A stretch of DNA of 62,965 nt from Indolivaga alginatilytica (GCF_003201355.1 NZ_QICL01000029.1:1-62965), one strand, 5' to 3'. Shown: positions 45,886 through 54,904, counted from the first letter of the stretch. Program-made: numbers and translations. The notes: generated by a model not told the origin, from the letters alone.

Positions 45886-46305
45886 ATGGAAAATGTAATC
45901 ATATATGGAATAGTTGCAGTTATTATAATTGTAAATATTATACGAACCTACCAGAAGGAAGCTAAGAAAAATAAGGAAAGAGTCTTTACCCAACCAATAC
46001 ATCCGGCTACATCTTCGGTTCCTCCTCCTTTCTCAAGATCCCAACGAGTAAATGAAACTTCAAGAAACACTGAATATATAGAAGTATCTCAAAATATGCC
46101 TTCGATGAAGTCTGGGTATAACTATACCGAAGAAGGCGTTTCTGCAATTCAAAAATATATTGACACCCAGTCTAAATTTAAAGATGATGAACATTTTCTG
46201 AAGGAAGAAGATGTTGTCAGCGAATCTTTCGATTTAAAATTAGATACTGCGGAGGATTTTAAAAGAGCATTTGTTCACACACTGATCTTCGAGAGAAAAT
46301 TCTAA
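45886..46305 (+). CDS. Small single-pass membrane protein, unknown
   Basis: A 139-residue protein with an N-terminal transmembrane helix (residues 3-19, VIIYGIVAVIIIVNII) and a soluble, charged C-terminal part with a Pro/Ser-rich linker (HPATSSVPPPFSRSQ). No family recognised. The start is the ATG at 45886, because an upstream TTG lies within the promoter. It is 39 bp before the CoA-transferase gene and probably co-transcribed. Confidence 0.68.
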   Translation: MENVIIYGIVAVIIIVNIIRTYQKEAKKNKERVFTQPIHPATSSVPPPFSRSQRVNETSRNTEYIEVSQNMPSMKSGYNYTEEGVSAIQKYIDTQSKFKDDEHFLKEEDVVSESFDLKLDTAEDFKRAFVHTLIFERKF

Positions 46306-46344
46306 TCGCTTGGAACAACAATCTATAATCAATTATAAAAAGAA

Positions 46345-47832
46345 ATGGCATTAAAATTTATGAATGCGGATGAGGCGGCACGCCTTATCAAGAACGAAGA
46401 CAATGTCGGTTTTAGTGGTTTTACACATGCCGGATGTCCTAAAATTGTACCTACAGCTTTAGCGAAATATGCTGAAGAAGAACATGAAAAAGGAAATCCG
46501 TTTAAAGTTGGAATGTTTACAGGTGCTTCAACAGGGGATATGCTTGATGGAGCTTTAGCCAGAGCACATGCTATTAAATTCCGTACACCTTATCAAACAA
46601 ATACAGACCTGAGGAAGTCTATTAATACAGGAGAAGTTCCTTATTTTGACATGCACCTTTCGTCATTAGCGCAAGAGCTTCGTTATGGTTTTCTTGGTGG
46701 TGTCGATGTGGCTGTGATTGAAGCGTGTGATGTGACTGAGAATGGAGAAATCGTTCCAACCTGTGGTGTCGGTATTTCGCCTACGGTAGCTAACCTGGCT
46801 AAAATTGTAATTGTCGAATTGAATAAATGGAATCCGAAAGAAATGCGAGGTATGCATGATATTGTTGAATTACAAGATCCACCTCTTCGCCGTGAAATTC
46901 CAATTTATTCGGTGCGTGACCGAATTGGTAAAGATCATATAAAAGTAGATCCAAGTAAAATAATCGTAGTCGAATCCAATACTCCGAATGAAGGAGGAGG
47001 CTTTGCTCCGGTAGATGAGGTTACGACTCAAATCGGAAATAATGTAGCTAACTTCTTTATAAAAGAAATGGCTGAAGGTCGTATGCCCAAGTCGTTCCTT
47101 CCCATTCAATCTGGCGTGGGAAATATTGCAAATGCAGTATTGTCAGCAATGGGTGAAAGTAAAGAAATTCCTGATTTTGAAGTTTATACTGAAGTTATTC
47201 AGGATGCAGTAATCGATTTGATGGAGTCGGGCCGTATCAAATTTGCAAGCGGATGCTCTTTAACTGTAAGTAATCCTTGTATCGAGAAGATATATAAAAA
47301 TCTGGACTTCTTTAAGGAAAGAACTGTTCTTCGTCCGTCAGAAATATCAAACAATCAGGAAGTTGTTCGCCGTTTAGGTATTATTGCAATCAATACTGCC
47401 CTGGAAGCTGATATATTCGGTAATATAAACTCTACACACGTACTTGGTACTAAGATGATGAATGGTATCGGAGGCTCGGGTGACTTTACAAGAGGTGCTT
47501 ATGTGTCGGTATTTGTAACGCCTTCTACCGCAAAAGATGGTAAAATCAGTGCTTTTGTGCCTTTAGTATCTCATGAAGATCATAGTGAGCATTCGGTGAA
47601 AATTGTAATCTCGGAATATGGTGTTGCAGACCTTCGTGGTAAATCTCCATTAGAGCGTGCTCATGAGATTATTGAGAAATGTGCACATCCTGATTACCGA
47701 CCTTTATTGCGTGAGTATATTGCTAACGCTCCAAAAGGACAAACTCCGTTTGATATGTATAATTGTTTTGCTTTCCATAAGGCTTTCACGGAAACAGGAG
47801 ATATGCGTAATGTAAAATGGGAGAAGAAATAA
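46345..47832 (+). CDS. Acetyl-CoA hydrolase/transferase family, probably succinyl-CoA:acetate CoA-transferase
   Basis: A 495-residue enzyme of the Cat1/ScpC/AarC class. ADEAARLIKNEDNVGFSGFTHAGCPKIVPTALAKYAEE at the N terminus and GTKMMNGIGGSGDFTRGAYVSVFVTPSTAKDGKISAFVPLVSHEDHSEHSV near residue 372 are family signatures. Such enzymes swap CoA between succinate or propionate and acetate in fermentation to succinate, propionate and acetate, typical of Bacteroidales. Exact substrates cannot be read from the sequence. Confidence 0.92.
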   Translation: MALKFMNADEAARLIKNEDNVGFSGFTHAGCPKIVPTALAKYAEEEHEKGNPFKVGMFTGASTGDMLDGALARAHAIKFRTPYQTNTDLRKSINTGEVPYFDMHLSSLAQELRYGFLGGVDVAVIEACDVTENGEIVPTCGVGISPTVANLAKIVIVELNKWNPKEMRGMHDIVELQDPPLRREIPIYSVRDRIGKDHIKVDPSKIIVVESNTPNEGGGFAPVDEVTTQIGNNVANFFIKEMAEGRMPKSFLPIQSGVGNIANAVLSAMGESKEIPDFEVYTEVIQDAVIDLMESGRIKFASGCSLTVSNPCIEKIYKNLDFFKERTVLRPSEISNNQEVVRRLGIIAINTALEADIFGNINSTHVLGTKMMNGIGGSGDFTRGAYVSVFVTPSTAKDGKISAFVPLVSHEDHSEHSVKIVISEYGVADLRGKSPLERAHEIIEKCAHPDYRPLLREYIANAPKGQTPFDMYNCFAFHKAFTETGDMRNVKWEKK

Positions 47833-47884
47833 AGTGAAGAATCTTTCTTTGTATTGAGAAAGTATCACTCTACTTGTAGCATAG

Positions 47885-47924
47885 CACCCCGATTCAGGTT
47901 TTCTGAGTCGGGGTGTTTTATTTT
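47885..47924 (+). terminator. Intrinsic terminator after the CoA-transferase gene
   Basis: CACCCCGATTCAG, loop GTTTT, CTGAGTCGGGGTG (one G-T pair), then TTTTATTTTATTT. Strong stem with a good T-tract. Confidence 0.93.
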
Positions 47925-48125
47925 ATTTAAATTATAAAAAAAAGAGATTTTATTTTGTTGTATTCGATAAATTTATTATAGCTTTACTACAGCCAATATG
48001 AAAAATACTTACACGTCCAAATTTATTGTAATTTTATTTTGGAAAACTTTCAATTTAACCTTGTTTTTTAAAAATCTAATAACTAGAATGTTGTGATTTA
48101 TTTTTGGAAACTTTGAACATTGTTG

Positions 48126-48140
48126 AAAACAAATTGTTTT
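48126..48140. promoter_or_regulatory. Inverted repeat upstream of the nrdJ promoter
   Basis: AAAACAA-A-TTGTTTT: a perfect 7-bp inverted repeat with a 1-bp centre, directly before the -33 element of nrdJ. It fits an operator for a dimeric regulator. It does not match the classical NrdR box that I know. Confidence 0.45.
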
Positions 48141-48144
48141 AAAA

Positions 48145-48176
48145 TTTGTAACATCCGTTATTCCTCGGTAGTTTTG
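48145..48176 (+). promoter_or_regulatory. Promoter of nrdJ
   Basis: TTTG (48145-48148), 20 bp, TAGTTTTG (48169-48176), an exact match to the Bacteroidetes promoter; start near 48183, leader about 50 nt. The remaining 220 bp of this gap back to the CoA-transferase terminator show no cobalamin-riboswitch-like elements. Confidence 0.8.
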
Positions 48177-48233
48177 TACTGCCAAAAAAATAGAAAGAAT
48201 AAGACAACATTTAAATAAAAGAATATCCTCAAA

Positions 48234-50771
48234 ATGGAACGTAAAATCTACACTTTTGATGAAGCCTGCGAAGCTGCCCTGGACTACTTTAAGGGAGATG
48301 AACTAGCAGCTAAGGTTTGGGTCAATAAGTATGCATTGAAAGATGCCGCCGGTAATATTTATGAGCACTCTCCCGAAGATATGCATTGGCGATTAGCTAA
48401 TGAAATCGCTCGTATCGAGAAAAAATATGAAAATGGGCTTGCAAGTCAGCAATTATATGATTTGTTCGATCAGTTCAAGTACATTATTCCACAAGGTAGT
48501 CCGATGACAGGTATCGGAAACGATTTCCAGATTGCTTCTCTATCCAATTGTTTTGTAATCGGAATAGATGGCTCTGCAGATTCATACGGTGCGATCATGC
48601 ATATCGATCAGGAGCAGGTTCAACTGATGAAACGCAGAGGTGGAGTAGGGCACGACCTTTCTCACATACGACCAAAAGGGTCTCCCGTTAAGAATTCAGC
48701 ATTGACTTCTACAGGTTTAGTTCCTTTCATGGAGAGATATTCAAACTCTACACGTGAAGTTGCGCAAGACGGTCGTCGTGGAGCATTGATGTTGAGTGTT
48801 TCTATTAAGCATCCGGATGCAGAATCTTTTATCGATGCAAAAATGATAGAAGGTAAAGTGACAGGAGCAAATGTTTCGGTTAAAATAGATGATGACTTTA
48901 TGCAAGCCGTTGTTGACGGAACATCATATACTCAACAATATCCTGTGGTTTCGGATAAACCAACTACCATAAAAGAAATTGAAGCTTCCAGATTATGGGA
49001 AAAGATCGTTCATAATGCGTGGAGATCGGCAGAACCAGGTGTTCTATTCTGGGATACTATTATAAAAGAATCAGTACCTGATTGTTATGCTGATTTAGGT
49101 TTCCGTACAGTATCAACTAATCCTTGTGGTGAAATACCATTGTGCCCATACGATAGCTGTCGTTTACTGGCAATCAATTTATACTCATATGTAGTTAATC
49201 CTTTTGCAGATAATGCTTACTTTGATTTTGAATTGTTCAAAAAGCATGTAGGATTAGCTCAACGTATCATGGATGATATTATTGATCTTGAAACTGAAAA
49301 AATCGATAATATTTTATTGAAAATAGACGAAGATCCAGAAGTTGAAGAGGTAAAACAAACCGAAAGAAACTTATGGGAAAAGATTCGTAAGAAAACATTG
49401 CAAGGACGTAGAACAGGAGTGGGTATTACTGCCGAAGGTGATATGATTGCAGCAATGAATCTTCGTTATGGTACAGAAGATGCTACGGCTTTAGCAGAAG
49501 AAGTACACCGTACTTTAGCTATCGCTGCTTACCGTTCTTCAGTTGAATTAGCAAGAGAGCGTGGAGCTTTTGAAATTTTTGATATCGAAAGAGAAAAAAA
49601 TAATCCGTTTATAAACAGATTATGTGCAGCCGATCCTGAGTTATATACTGAAATGGAGAAATATGGTCGCCGTAATATTGCTTGTCTTACAGTTGCTCCG
49701 ACAGGAACAACCAGTTTGATGTCGCAATCATCATCAGGTATTGAGCCTGTGTTTCTTCCTGTATACAAACGTCGTCGCAAAGTGAATCCGAATGATATTC
49801 AGGTGAAAGTTGATTTTATAGATGAGAATGGCGATTCGTGGGAAGAGTATATTGTATTCCATCATAAGTTTGTTACCTGGATGGAGACAAAAGGACATTC
49901 TGTAACTAAAAAATATACATCCGAAGAGCTGGATCAATTAGTAGCACAGTCTCCATATTATAAAGCAACATCGAATGATGTAGACTGGTTGCAAAAAGTG
50001 AAGATGCAAGGACGTATCCAAAAATGGGTTGACCACTCGATCAGTGTAACTATCAATTTACCATCAGATGCTACCGAAGATCTCGTAAATACTCTTTATG
50101 TAGAGGCTTGGAAAAGCGGATGTAAAGGTTGTACAGTTTACAGAGACGGATCGCGTGCAGGTGTATTGCTTGCTGCAGATGATAAAAAAGGAAAAGAAGA
50201 AGAATGTTACGAACGCCCTATTTTAGTGACTTCACGTCCTAAAGAATTAGAGGCTGACGTAATCAGATTCCAAAATAATAAAGAAAAATGGATTGCTTTT
50301 ATAGGTCTATTGGATAACCGTCCTTATGAAGTATTTACAGGTCTAAATGATGATGATGAAGGTATCATGTTACCTAAGCACGTTAATAAGGGTGCAATTA
50401 TTAAGAGCATAAATGACGAAGGCGAACGCAGTTATGACTTCCAGTTTAAAAACAAGAGAGGTTATAAAACTACAATCGAAGGTCTGAATAGCAAGTTTAA
50501 TCCGGAATATTGGAACTATGCTAAACTAATTTCGGGAGTGTTGCGTTATGGTATGCCTATCGATCAGGTTATCAAATTAGTGCAGGCTTTAGAGTTGGAT
50601 AGTGAGACAATTAATACTTGGAAGAATGGAGTGGAAAGAGCTTTGAAGAAGTATCTTCCTAACGGTGCTGAAATGAAAGGTCAGAAATGCCCTGTTTGTG
50701 AGCAAGAAACTCTTGTCTATCAAGAAGGTTGTTTAAAATGTAGTAATTGTGGTGCTTCAAAATGTGGATAA
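48234..50771 (+). CDS. nrdJ: Adenosylcobalamin-dependent ribonucleotide reductase (class II)
   Basis: Reduces ribonucleotides to deoxyribonucleotides with vitamin B12 (845 residues). The N-terminal part carries QIASLSNCFVIG and KRRGGVGHDLSHIRPKGS (substrate site); NPCGEIPLCPYDSCRL near 300 holds the radical-site Cys and Glu; and APTGTTSLMSQSSSGIEP near 486 is the phosphate-binding block. After CKGCTVYRDGSRAG a TSCPD-like domain follows (about 660-790), and the end CPVCEQETLVYQEGCLKCSNCGASKCG is a zinc-finger-like tail. It has its own promoter and operator candidate, and its stop overlaps a hairpin repeat. Confidence 0.95.
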   Translation: MERKIYTFDEACEAALDYFKGDELAAKVWVNKYALKDAAGNIYEHSPEDMHWRLANEIARIEKKYENGLASQQLYDLFDQFKYIIPQGSPMTGIGNDFQIASLSNCFVIGIDGSADSYGAIMHIDQEQVQLMKRRGGVGHDLSHIRPKGSPVKNSALTSTGLVPFMERYSNSTREVAQDGRRGALMLSVSIKHPDAESFIDAKMIEGKVTGANVSVKIDDDFMQAVVDGTSYTQQYPVVSDKPTTIKEIEASRLWEKIVHNAWRSAEPGVLFWDTIIKESVPDCYADLGFRTVSTNPCGEIPLCPYDSCRLLAINLYSYVVNPFADNAYFDFELFKKHVGLAQRIMDDIIDLETEKIDNILLKIDEDPEVEEVKQTERNLWEKIRKKTLQGRRTGVGITAEGDMIAAMNLRYGTEDATALAEEVHRTLAIAAYRSSVELARERGAFEIFDIEREKNNPFINRLCAADPELYTEMEKYGRRNIACLTVAPTGTTSLMSQSSSGIEPVFLPVYKRRRKVNPNDIQVKVDFIDENGDSWEEYIVFHHKFVTWMETKGHSVTKKYTSEELDQLVAQSPYYKATSNDVDWLQKVKMQGRIQKWVDHSISVTINLPSDATEDLVNTLYVEAWKSGCKGCTVYRDGSRAGVLLAADDKKGKEEECYERPILVTSRPKELEADVIRFQNNKEKWIAFIGLLDNRPYEVFTGLNDDDEGIMLPKHVNKGAIIKSINDEGERSYDFQFKNKRGYKTTIEGLNSKFNPEYWNYAKLISGVLRYGMPIDQVIKLVQALELDSETINTWKNGVERALKKYLPNGAEMKGQKCPVCEQETLVYQEGCLKCSNCGASKCG

Positions 50772-50786
50772 GGTCCTAGACCTTTA
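50770..50786 (+). repeat. Hairpin repeat copy at the nrdJ stop codon
   Basis: AAGGTC, loop CTA, GACCTT, then TATATA. It starts within the TAA stop and is followed 10 bp later by an ordinary strong terminator, so the repeat itself is not needed to stop transcription here. Confidence 0.75.
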
Positions 50787-50795
50787 TATATAAAG

Positions 50796-50830
50796 AAAAA
50801 GGTTCTGATTTATAAATCAGAACCTTTTTT
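50796..50830. terminator. Bidirectional terminator between nrdJ and serB
   Basis: A5 + GGTTCTGATTTA / TAAATCAGAACC + T6: a 24-bp perfect palindrome with A and T flanks, ending both nrdJ (plus) and serB (minus). Confidence 0.92.
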
Positions 50831-50841
50831 GTATTATTACG

Positions 50842-50869
50842 CCAAAGCAATAAAAAGGTCTGAGACCTT
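50842..50869 (-). repeat. Hairpin repeat copy, full length, at the serB stop codon
   Basis: On the minus strand: AAGGTC, loop TCA, GACCTT, then TTTATTGCTTTGG. Perfect consensus copy. It starts right at the TAA stop of serB. Confidence 0.85.
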
Positions 50870-52092
50870 TAATAATCACCTTCGAGCATCGAATCTCTAT
50901 ATCCAAGGAAGTACAATATACCATCAAGCCCCACAGTGGAGAGAGATTGTTGGGCATTCTCTTTTACTTTGGGTTTAGCGTGGAATGCAATACCTAATCC
51001 GGCAGTTGCCAACATTTGCAAGTCGTTAGCTCCATCACCTACGGCTACGGTTTGCTTAAGATCTACTTTTTCGACCTGAGCAATTAAGCGTAGCAATTCG
51101 GCTTTACGTTTGCCATCTACAATGTCTCCGATGTGGTTTCCGGTCAATTTGCCGTCTTCAATCTCCAATTCATTGGCGTATACATAATCGAATCCGTATT
51201 TGTCTTTTAAGTAATTTCCAAAATAAGTGAATCCTCCTGAAAGGATAGCAATTTTGTAGCCACTCTTTTTCAGAATACGAACCAAGCGAGTCATTCCTTC
51301 TGTAATAGGAAGATTTTCGGCGATCTCTTTCATTACCGATTCATCCAGACCTTTTAACAGACTAACTCTTTTTTTGAAACTTTCAGAGAAATCCAATTCG
51401 CCTCTCATTGCAGCCTCGGTAATAGCTCTCACTTCTTCGCCTACTCCTGCGCGGTCGGCAAGCTCGTCTATAACTTCTGTTTGAATAAGGGTTGAGTCCA
51501 TATCGAAACAAATCAGGCGACGCATGCGACGATACATACTTTCTTCTTGGAAAGCTATATCAATCTGATATTTTGCTGAAAGAGTAAGAAAAGTCTTTTG
51601 AAGTTCTTTAAACTGTTCGATAGTTCCCCGAACAGACAATTCTATACAAGAACGTCCTATTCTGTCTTTTTTATTTAACGGAATACGAGAGGTCAGACGG
51701 GTAATTTTCTCAATATTGAGTTTATTATCGAGCAGTACCTGTGTTACTATGGAGATGTGAGTTGCATTTAACTCACGTCCTAAGATAGTTACAGTATAAC
51801 GGTTCTTTCCTTGAAGATTTACCCAAGTAGAATAAGCTTCTTTGGAAAGATGCGAGAATCTGACATTAACGCCTAATTCATCTGCTTTAAATAATAAATC
51901 TTTGAGGATATATCCCGACTTCTCGGTTTCTGATTCAAACATAATCGCTAATGATAGCGAATGATGTATATTTGCCTGTCCTATATCAAGGATTGTAGCC
52001 TTATAATGTCCTAATATTGCTGTTAAAGCTGTAGTTACACCGGGACGGTCTTGTCCTGATATACGAACTAAAATTATTTCCGTATCCTCCAT
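50869..52092 (-). CDS. serB: Phosphoserine phosphatase with N-terminal ACT domains
   Basis: Last step of serine synthesis: removes phosphate from phosphoserine (407 residues). Residues 1-170 are two ACT-like domains (ISGQDRPGVTTALTAILG, then VTILGRELNATHISIVTQVLL), which may bind serine. The HAD-type phosphatase follows with CFDMDSTLIQTEVIDELA near 193 (nucleophile Asp in DMDST), KIAILSGGFTYF near 287 (motif II), and VGDGANDLQMLATAGLGIAFHAKP near 352 (motif IV). Confidence 0.96.
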   Translation of the reverse strand: MEDTEIILVRISGQDRPGVTTALTAILGHYKATILDIGQANIHHSLSLAIMFESETEKSGYILKDLLFKADELGVNVRFSHLSKEAYSTWVNLQGKNRYTVTILGRELNATHISIVTQVLLDNKLNIEKITRLTSRIPLNKKDRIGRSCIELSVRGTIEQFKELQKTFLTLSAKYQIDIAFQEESMYRRMRRLICFDMDSTLIQTEVIDELADRAGVGEEVRAITEAAMRGELDFSESFKKRVSLLKGLDESVMKEIAENLPITEGMTRLVRILKKSGYKIAILSGGFTYFGNYLKDKYGFDYVYANELEIEDGKLTGNHIGDIVDGKRKAELLRLIAQVEKVDLKQTVAVGDGANDLQMLATAGLGIAFHAKPKVKENAQQSLSTVGLDGILYFLGYRDSMLEGDY

Positions 52093-52166
52093 TCTTAAAT
52101 CTTAAGTAGTTTCAACTATTTAATGCTACATTTTATAAAAATAACTGGCTCTGGTTTTTATATTTT

Positions 52167-52193
52167 CCAAAGTAATAAAAATTCTGCAACCTT
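52167..52193 (-). repeat. Hairpin repeat copy after argH, degenerate stem
   Basis: On the minus strand: AAGGTT, GCA, GAATTT, then TTATTACTTTGG. Tail conserved, right arm decayed. It begins 1 nt after the TAA stop of argH. Confidence 0.7.
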
Positions 52194-52194
52194 C

Positions 52195-53535
52195 TTAGTT
52201 TGCTGAATTCAGTAATTTTGATTCAGCAGCTTCTATCGAAGTGAAATCAAACTGATCCACTATCTGTTGTCTTAGTAATTCTATTTGCTCGTTGCATAAA
52301 TTACCTATGCTGCCTTCGTGTGTATGATTCACTTTGCGGTCATGGGAAAATTTACCGTTTTCAATATCCATACCCACTTTTTTATATGCATCACGAAACG
52401 GCATTCCTTCCAGCACTAAACGATTTACTTCTTCGACGCTAAATATATAGGTGTATTTATCATCATTGATAACCCCGTCGTTTACTTTAATCTCTCCAAT
52501 CATACGACCAATCATTGATATACAATTGTTCAGTTCGTCAAAAGAAGGCAGGAATATTTCTTTGATAAGTTGCATATCTCTAAAATAGCCGGATGGAAGA
52601 TTGTTAGTAATCAACGTAATTTCAGTAGGTAATGCTTGTAATTTATTACATTTAGCTCTGGATAGTTCAAATACATCGGGATTCTTTTTGTGAGGCATAA
52701 TGCTCGATCCGGTAGTATATTCGTCAGGCAATTTAATAAAGCCAAAATTTTGGCTGTTATACATACATGCGTCAAAAGATAATTTAGATAGTGTTGCGGC
52801 AATGCCTGCAATGGCAAAACCTACTGTACGTTCCATTTTACCTCTTCCCATTTGGGCATAAACCACATTGTAGTTCATCGAATCGAATCCTAACAAATCG
52901 GTTGTTAGCTGTCTGTTAATGGGAAATGATGAGCCATATCCGGCAGCAGAGCCTAAAGGGTTTCGATTGCATATTTTAAATGCAGCCAATAGTAATTGTA
53001 AATCGTCAACCAAACTTTCGGCATAAGCTCCAAACCATAATCCGAATGACGATGGCATGGCTATTTGCAGGTGAGTATAACCGGGTATTAATACATTCTT
53101 ATATTTTTCACTTTGTTGTAAAAGTATATCTATAAGACCCGATACCGATTCTACTACTGTTTTGATTTGCTCTCTGGTGAAAAGCTTTAGATCGACAAGC
53201 ACCTGATCGTTTCTTGAACGACCGCTGTGTATCTTCTTTCCTATATCACCCAGTTTGCGTGTCAGCATTAATTCTATCTGAGAATGAACGTCTTCGATAT
53301 CATTTTCTATGATAAAATTACCTTCCTCTATATTATTGTATATCAATTTGAGTTCTTTAAGAAGGACAGGTAATTCTTCTTTTGCCAGTAGTCCGATAGA
53401 TTCAAGCATTGTAATGTGAGCCATCGACCCCATTACGTCATGCTTGGCCAGGTATAGATCCATTTCTCTATCGTGACCAACCGTATATTCTTCTATGTCT
53501 TTATTAACCAGTGTATTTTTCTGCCAAAGTTTCAT
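52195..53535 (-). CDS. argH: Argininosuccinate lyase
   Basis: Final step of arginine synthesis: splits argininosuccinate into arginine and fumarate (446 residues). The superfamily signature GSSIMPHKKNPD is present near residue 273; HSGRSRNDQVLVDLKL near 100 and PGYTHLQIAMPSSFGLWF near 148 are conserved substrate blocks. It is the last gene of the pyrE-SRPBCC-argH row on the minus strand. Gaps on both sides carry hairpin repeats. Confidence 0.96.
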   Translation of the reverse strand: MKLWQKNTLVNKDIEEYTVGHDREMDLYLAKHDVMGSMAHITMLESIGLLAKEELPVLLKELKLIYNNIEEGNFIIENDIEDVHSQIELMLTRKLGDIGKKIHSGRSRNDQVLVDLKLFTREQIKTVVESVSGLIDILLQQSEKYKNVLIPGYTHLQIAMPSSFGLWFGAYAESLVDDLQLLLAAFKICNRNPLGSAAGYGSSFPINRQLTTDLLGFDSMNYNVVYAQMGRGKMERTVGFAIAGIAATLSKLSFDACMYNSQNFGFIKLPDEYTTGSSIMPHKKNPDVFELSRAKCNKLQALPTEITLITNNLPSGYFRDMQLIKEIFLPSFDELNNCISMIGRMIGEIKVNDGVINDDKYTYIFSVEEVNRLVLEGMPFRDAYKKVGMDIENGKFSHDRKVNHTHEGSIGNLCNEQIELLRQQIVDQFDFTSIEAAESKLLNSAN

Positions 53536-53601
53536 TGAATCAGTTATCAGTTATCAGTCAACAGTTATTAGTCTTATAACTTATGACTATCTATTTATTC
53601 T

Positions 53602-53629
53602 CAAAACAATAAAAGGGTCTGAGACCCTT
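53602..53629 (-). repeat. Hairpin repeat copy at the SRPBCC gene stop
   Basis: On the minus strand: AAGGGTC, loop TCA, GACCCTT, then TTATTGTTTTG. One extra G:C pair added on both sides, so the stem is seven pairs. It begins inside the TAA stop. Confidence 0.8.
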
Positions 53630-54056
53630 ATTTGTCGGCTAAATCACCATAAGGTATTGTTGCCAATGTTTCCGCCATTTTATCCAAGCCATTCTGCAAT
53701 GGTTTTGATATCATGGGCTTCAAAAAAGCATTAATGTCGGCTTTTACCGTTAATTTCATCTTTGTTTCTTGGTCAGTAGACTGTTTCAATTGAATCCAGA
53801 GAGTCAATTTGAACGGTAACTGTTCGGCTTCAAATTTAATCGTCGAATTAGGTTCGCGTTCAACAATTACAAACCGTACTTTCCCTATAGGGTCTACTGT
53901 TACAGTACAAGAATCCTGATCATATGAGAAATCTTTGATTTTGTCCTGAGGTATTTTGTCCTTAATCAGGTCTAATTTCCGAAGGTCGGATAAAACCGTA
54001 AAAATCTCCTGATCCGAATAGGGTATTGTTTTTATATCGCTGATATATTCTGCCAT
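53628..54056 (-). CDS. SRPBCC-family (START-like) protein
   Basis: A 142-residue cytoplasmic protein. The opening ISDIKTIPYSDQEIFTVLSDLRKLD and the strand pattern FSYDQDSCTVTVDPIGKVRFVIVEREP, ending in the long C-terminal helix (KPLQNGLDKMAETLATIPYG), fit the SRPBCC/polyketide-cyclase-like lipid-binding fold. It lies between pyrE and argH, as in other Bacteroidales. Ligand and role unknown. Confidence 0.8.
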   Translation of the reverse strand: MAEYISDIKTIPYSDQEIFTVLSDLRKLDLIKDKIPQDKIKDFSYDQDSCTVTVDPIGKVRFVIVEREPNSTIKFEAEQLPFKLTLWIQLKQSTDQETKMKLTVKADINAFLKPMISKPLQNGLDKMAETLATIPYGDLADK

Positions 54057-54077
54057 TCTTTACGATATTGAGTAAAT

Positions 54078-54104
54078 AAAAGTATTAAAAAAATCTGAGA
54101 CCCT
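54078..54104 (-). repeat. Hairpin repeat copy at the pyrE stop codon, degenerate
   Basis: On the minus strand: AGGGTC, loop TCA, GATTTT, then TTTAATACTTT. Left arm intact, right arm decayed. It overlaps the TAG stop of pyrE. Confidence 0.6.
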
Positions 54105-54732
54105 ATTTCCAGTCAGCCGGAGCTTTTTTCCATTCCTGAAGAGTTTCAAGCTCAGATTCATCAATGTAATCTATTCTCAAAGCCTCGCTAAGTACAGCAT
54201 CGTAATTAGTAAGAGTTGTAAGTTCTACTCCCGCTTTTTCGAAATTGGCAATAGAAATAGGAAGGCCATAATTAAAGATGGCAATCATTCCGATAACTTC
54301 CGATCCGTCTCTTTTAATAGCTTCTACTGCTTTTAGACTACTTCCTCCGGTTGAAACCAAGTCTTCAATAACCAATACTTTACTATTAGGTCTTAACTCA
54401 CCTTCGATAAGATTTTCTAATCCGTGATCTTTTGGGGTTGCACGAACGTATACAAAAGGCAAGCCTAATGCATCGGCTACCAATGCTCCGGGAGTAATAG
54501 CTCCTGTAGCTACACCGGCTACGGCGTCAGCATCGGGGTATAGTTCCATCGCTAAGCGGCTCAACTCGATTTTCACGAAATTACGGATTGCAGGATAAGA
54601 GAATAACTTTCTATTATCGCAATATATTGGAGACTTCCATCCGGATGCCCATGTAAACGGATTCGATGGTTGAAGCTTTATAGCCTTAATTCTCAGCAGC
54701 TTCTCTGCTGTCATTTTTTCCAAGGTATTCAT
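54103..54732 (-). CDS. pyrE: Orotate phosphoribosyltransferase
   Basis: Makes orotidine monophosphate from orotate and PRPP in pyrimidine synthesis (209 residues). The PRPP loop VLVIEDLVSTGGSSLKAVEAI lies near residue 119, and FTWASGWKSPIYCDNRKLFSYPAIR near 27 and VRATPKDHGLENLIEGEL near 95 are family blocks. First gene of the minus-strand pyrE-SRPBCC-argH row. The -7 element TATATTTG at 54778-54771 may be its promoter. Confidence 0.95.
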   Translation of the reverse strand: MNTLEKMTAEKLLRIKAIKLQPSNPFTWASGWKSPIYCDNRKLFSYPAIRNFVKIELSRLAMELYPDADAVAGVATGAITPGALVADALGLPFVYVRATPKDHGLENLIEGELRPNSKVLVIEDLVSTGGSSLKAVEAIKRDGSEVIGMIAIFNYGLPISIANFEKAGVELTTLTNYDAVLSEALRIDYIDESELETLQEWKKAPADWK

Positions 54733-54770
54733 AGTCTGTGGGATAAAAATATATGTGACAAATTGCAGTA

Positions 54771-54778
54771 CAAATATA
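54771..54778 (-). promoter_or_regulatory. Candidate -7 element for pyrE
   Basis: On the minus strand TATATTTG, exact TAnnTTTG, about 40 bp before the pyrE start. The nearest TTG is 25 bp upstream, longer than usual, so confidence is moderate. Confidence 0.45.
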
Positions 54779-54896
54779 GATATAAAGGGAGAAATGAGTA
54801 ATACAATTGTGTTTATTTTTTTGATTCTTTATGGATTTATGTATAATAATAAGTGTTGTATCGATTAATATCATAATTTTAGTATGAAAATATTTT

Positions 54897-54904
54897 TATC
54901 TTTG
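54897..54904 (+). promoter_or_regulatory. Candidate -7 element for the FAH gene
   Basis: TATCTTTG, exact TAnnTTTG, with no clear TTG at -33. The transcript would begin near 54911, leaving a 118-nt leader that carries a reverse hairpin repeat. The rest of the 300-bp pyrE-FAH gap holds nothing else recognisable. Confidence 0.42.

Noticed and set aside
47925-48233. Cobalamin riboswitch upstream of the B12-dependent nrdJ
   Set aside because: The region has no recognisable B12-box-like conserved core, and the mapped promoter leaves only about a 50-nt leader, too short for one.
54686-54874. A 62-residue minus-strand frame upstream of and overlapping the pyrE start
   Set aside because: It is out of frame with pyrE, has no recognisable features and covers the candidate promoter.
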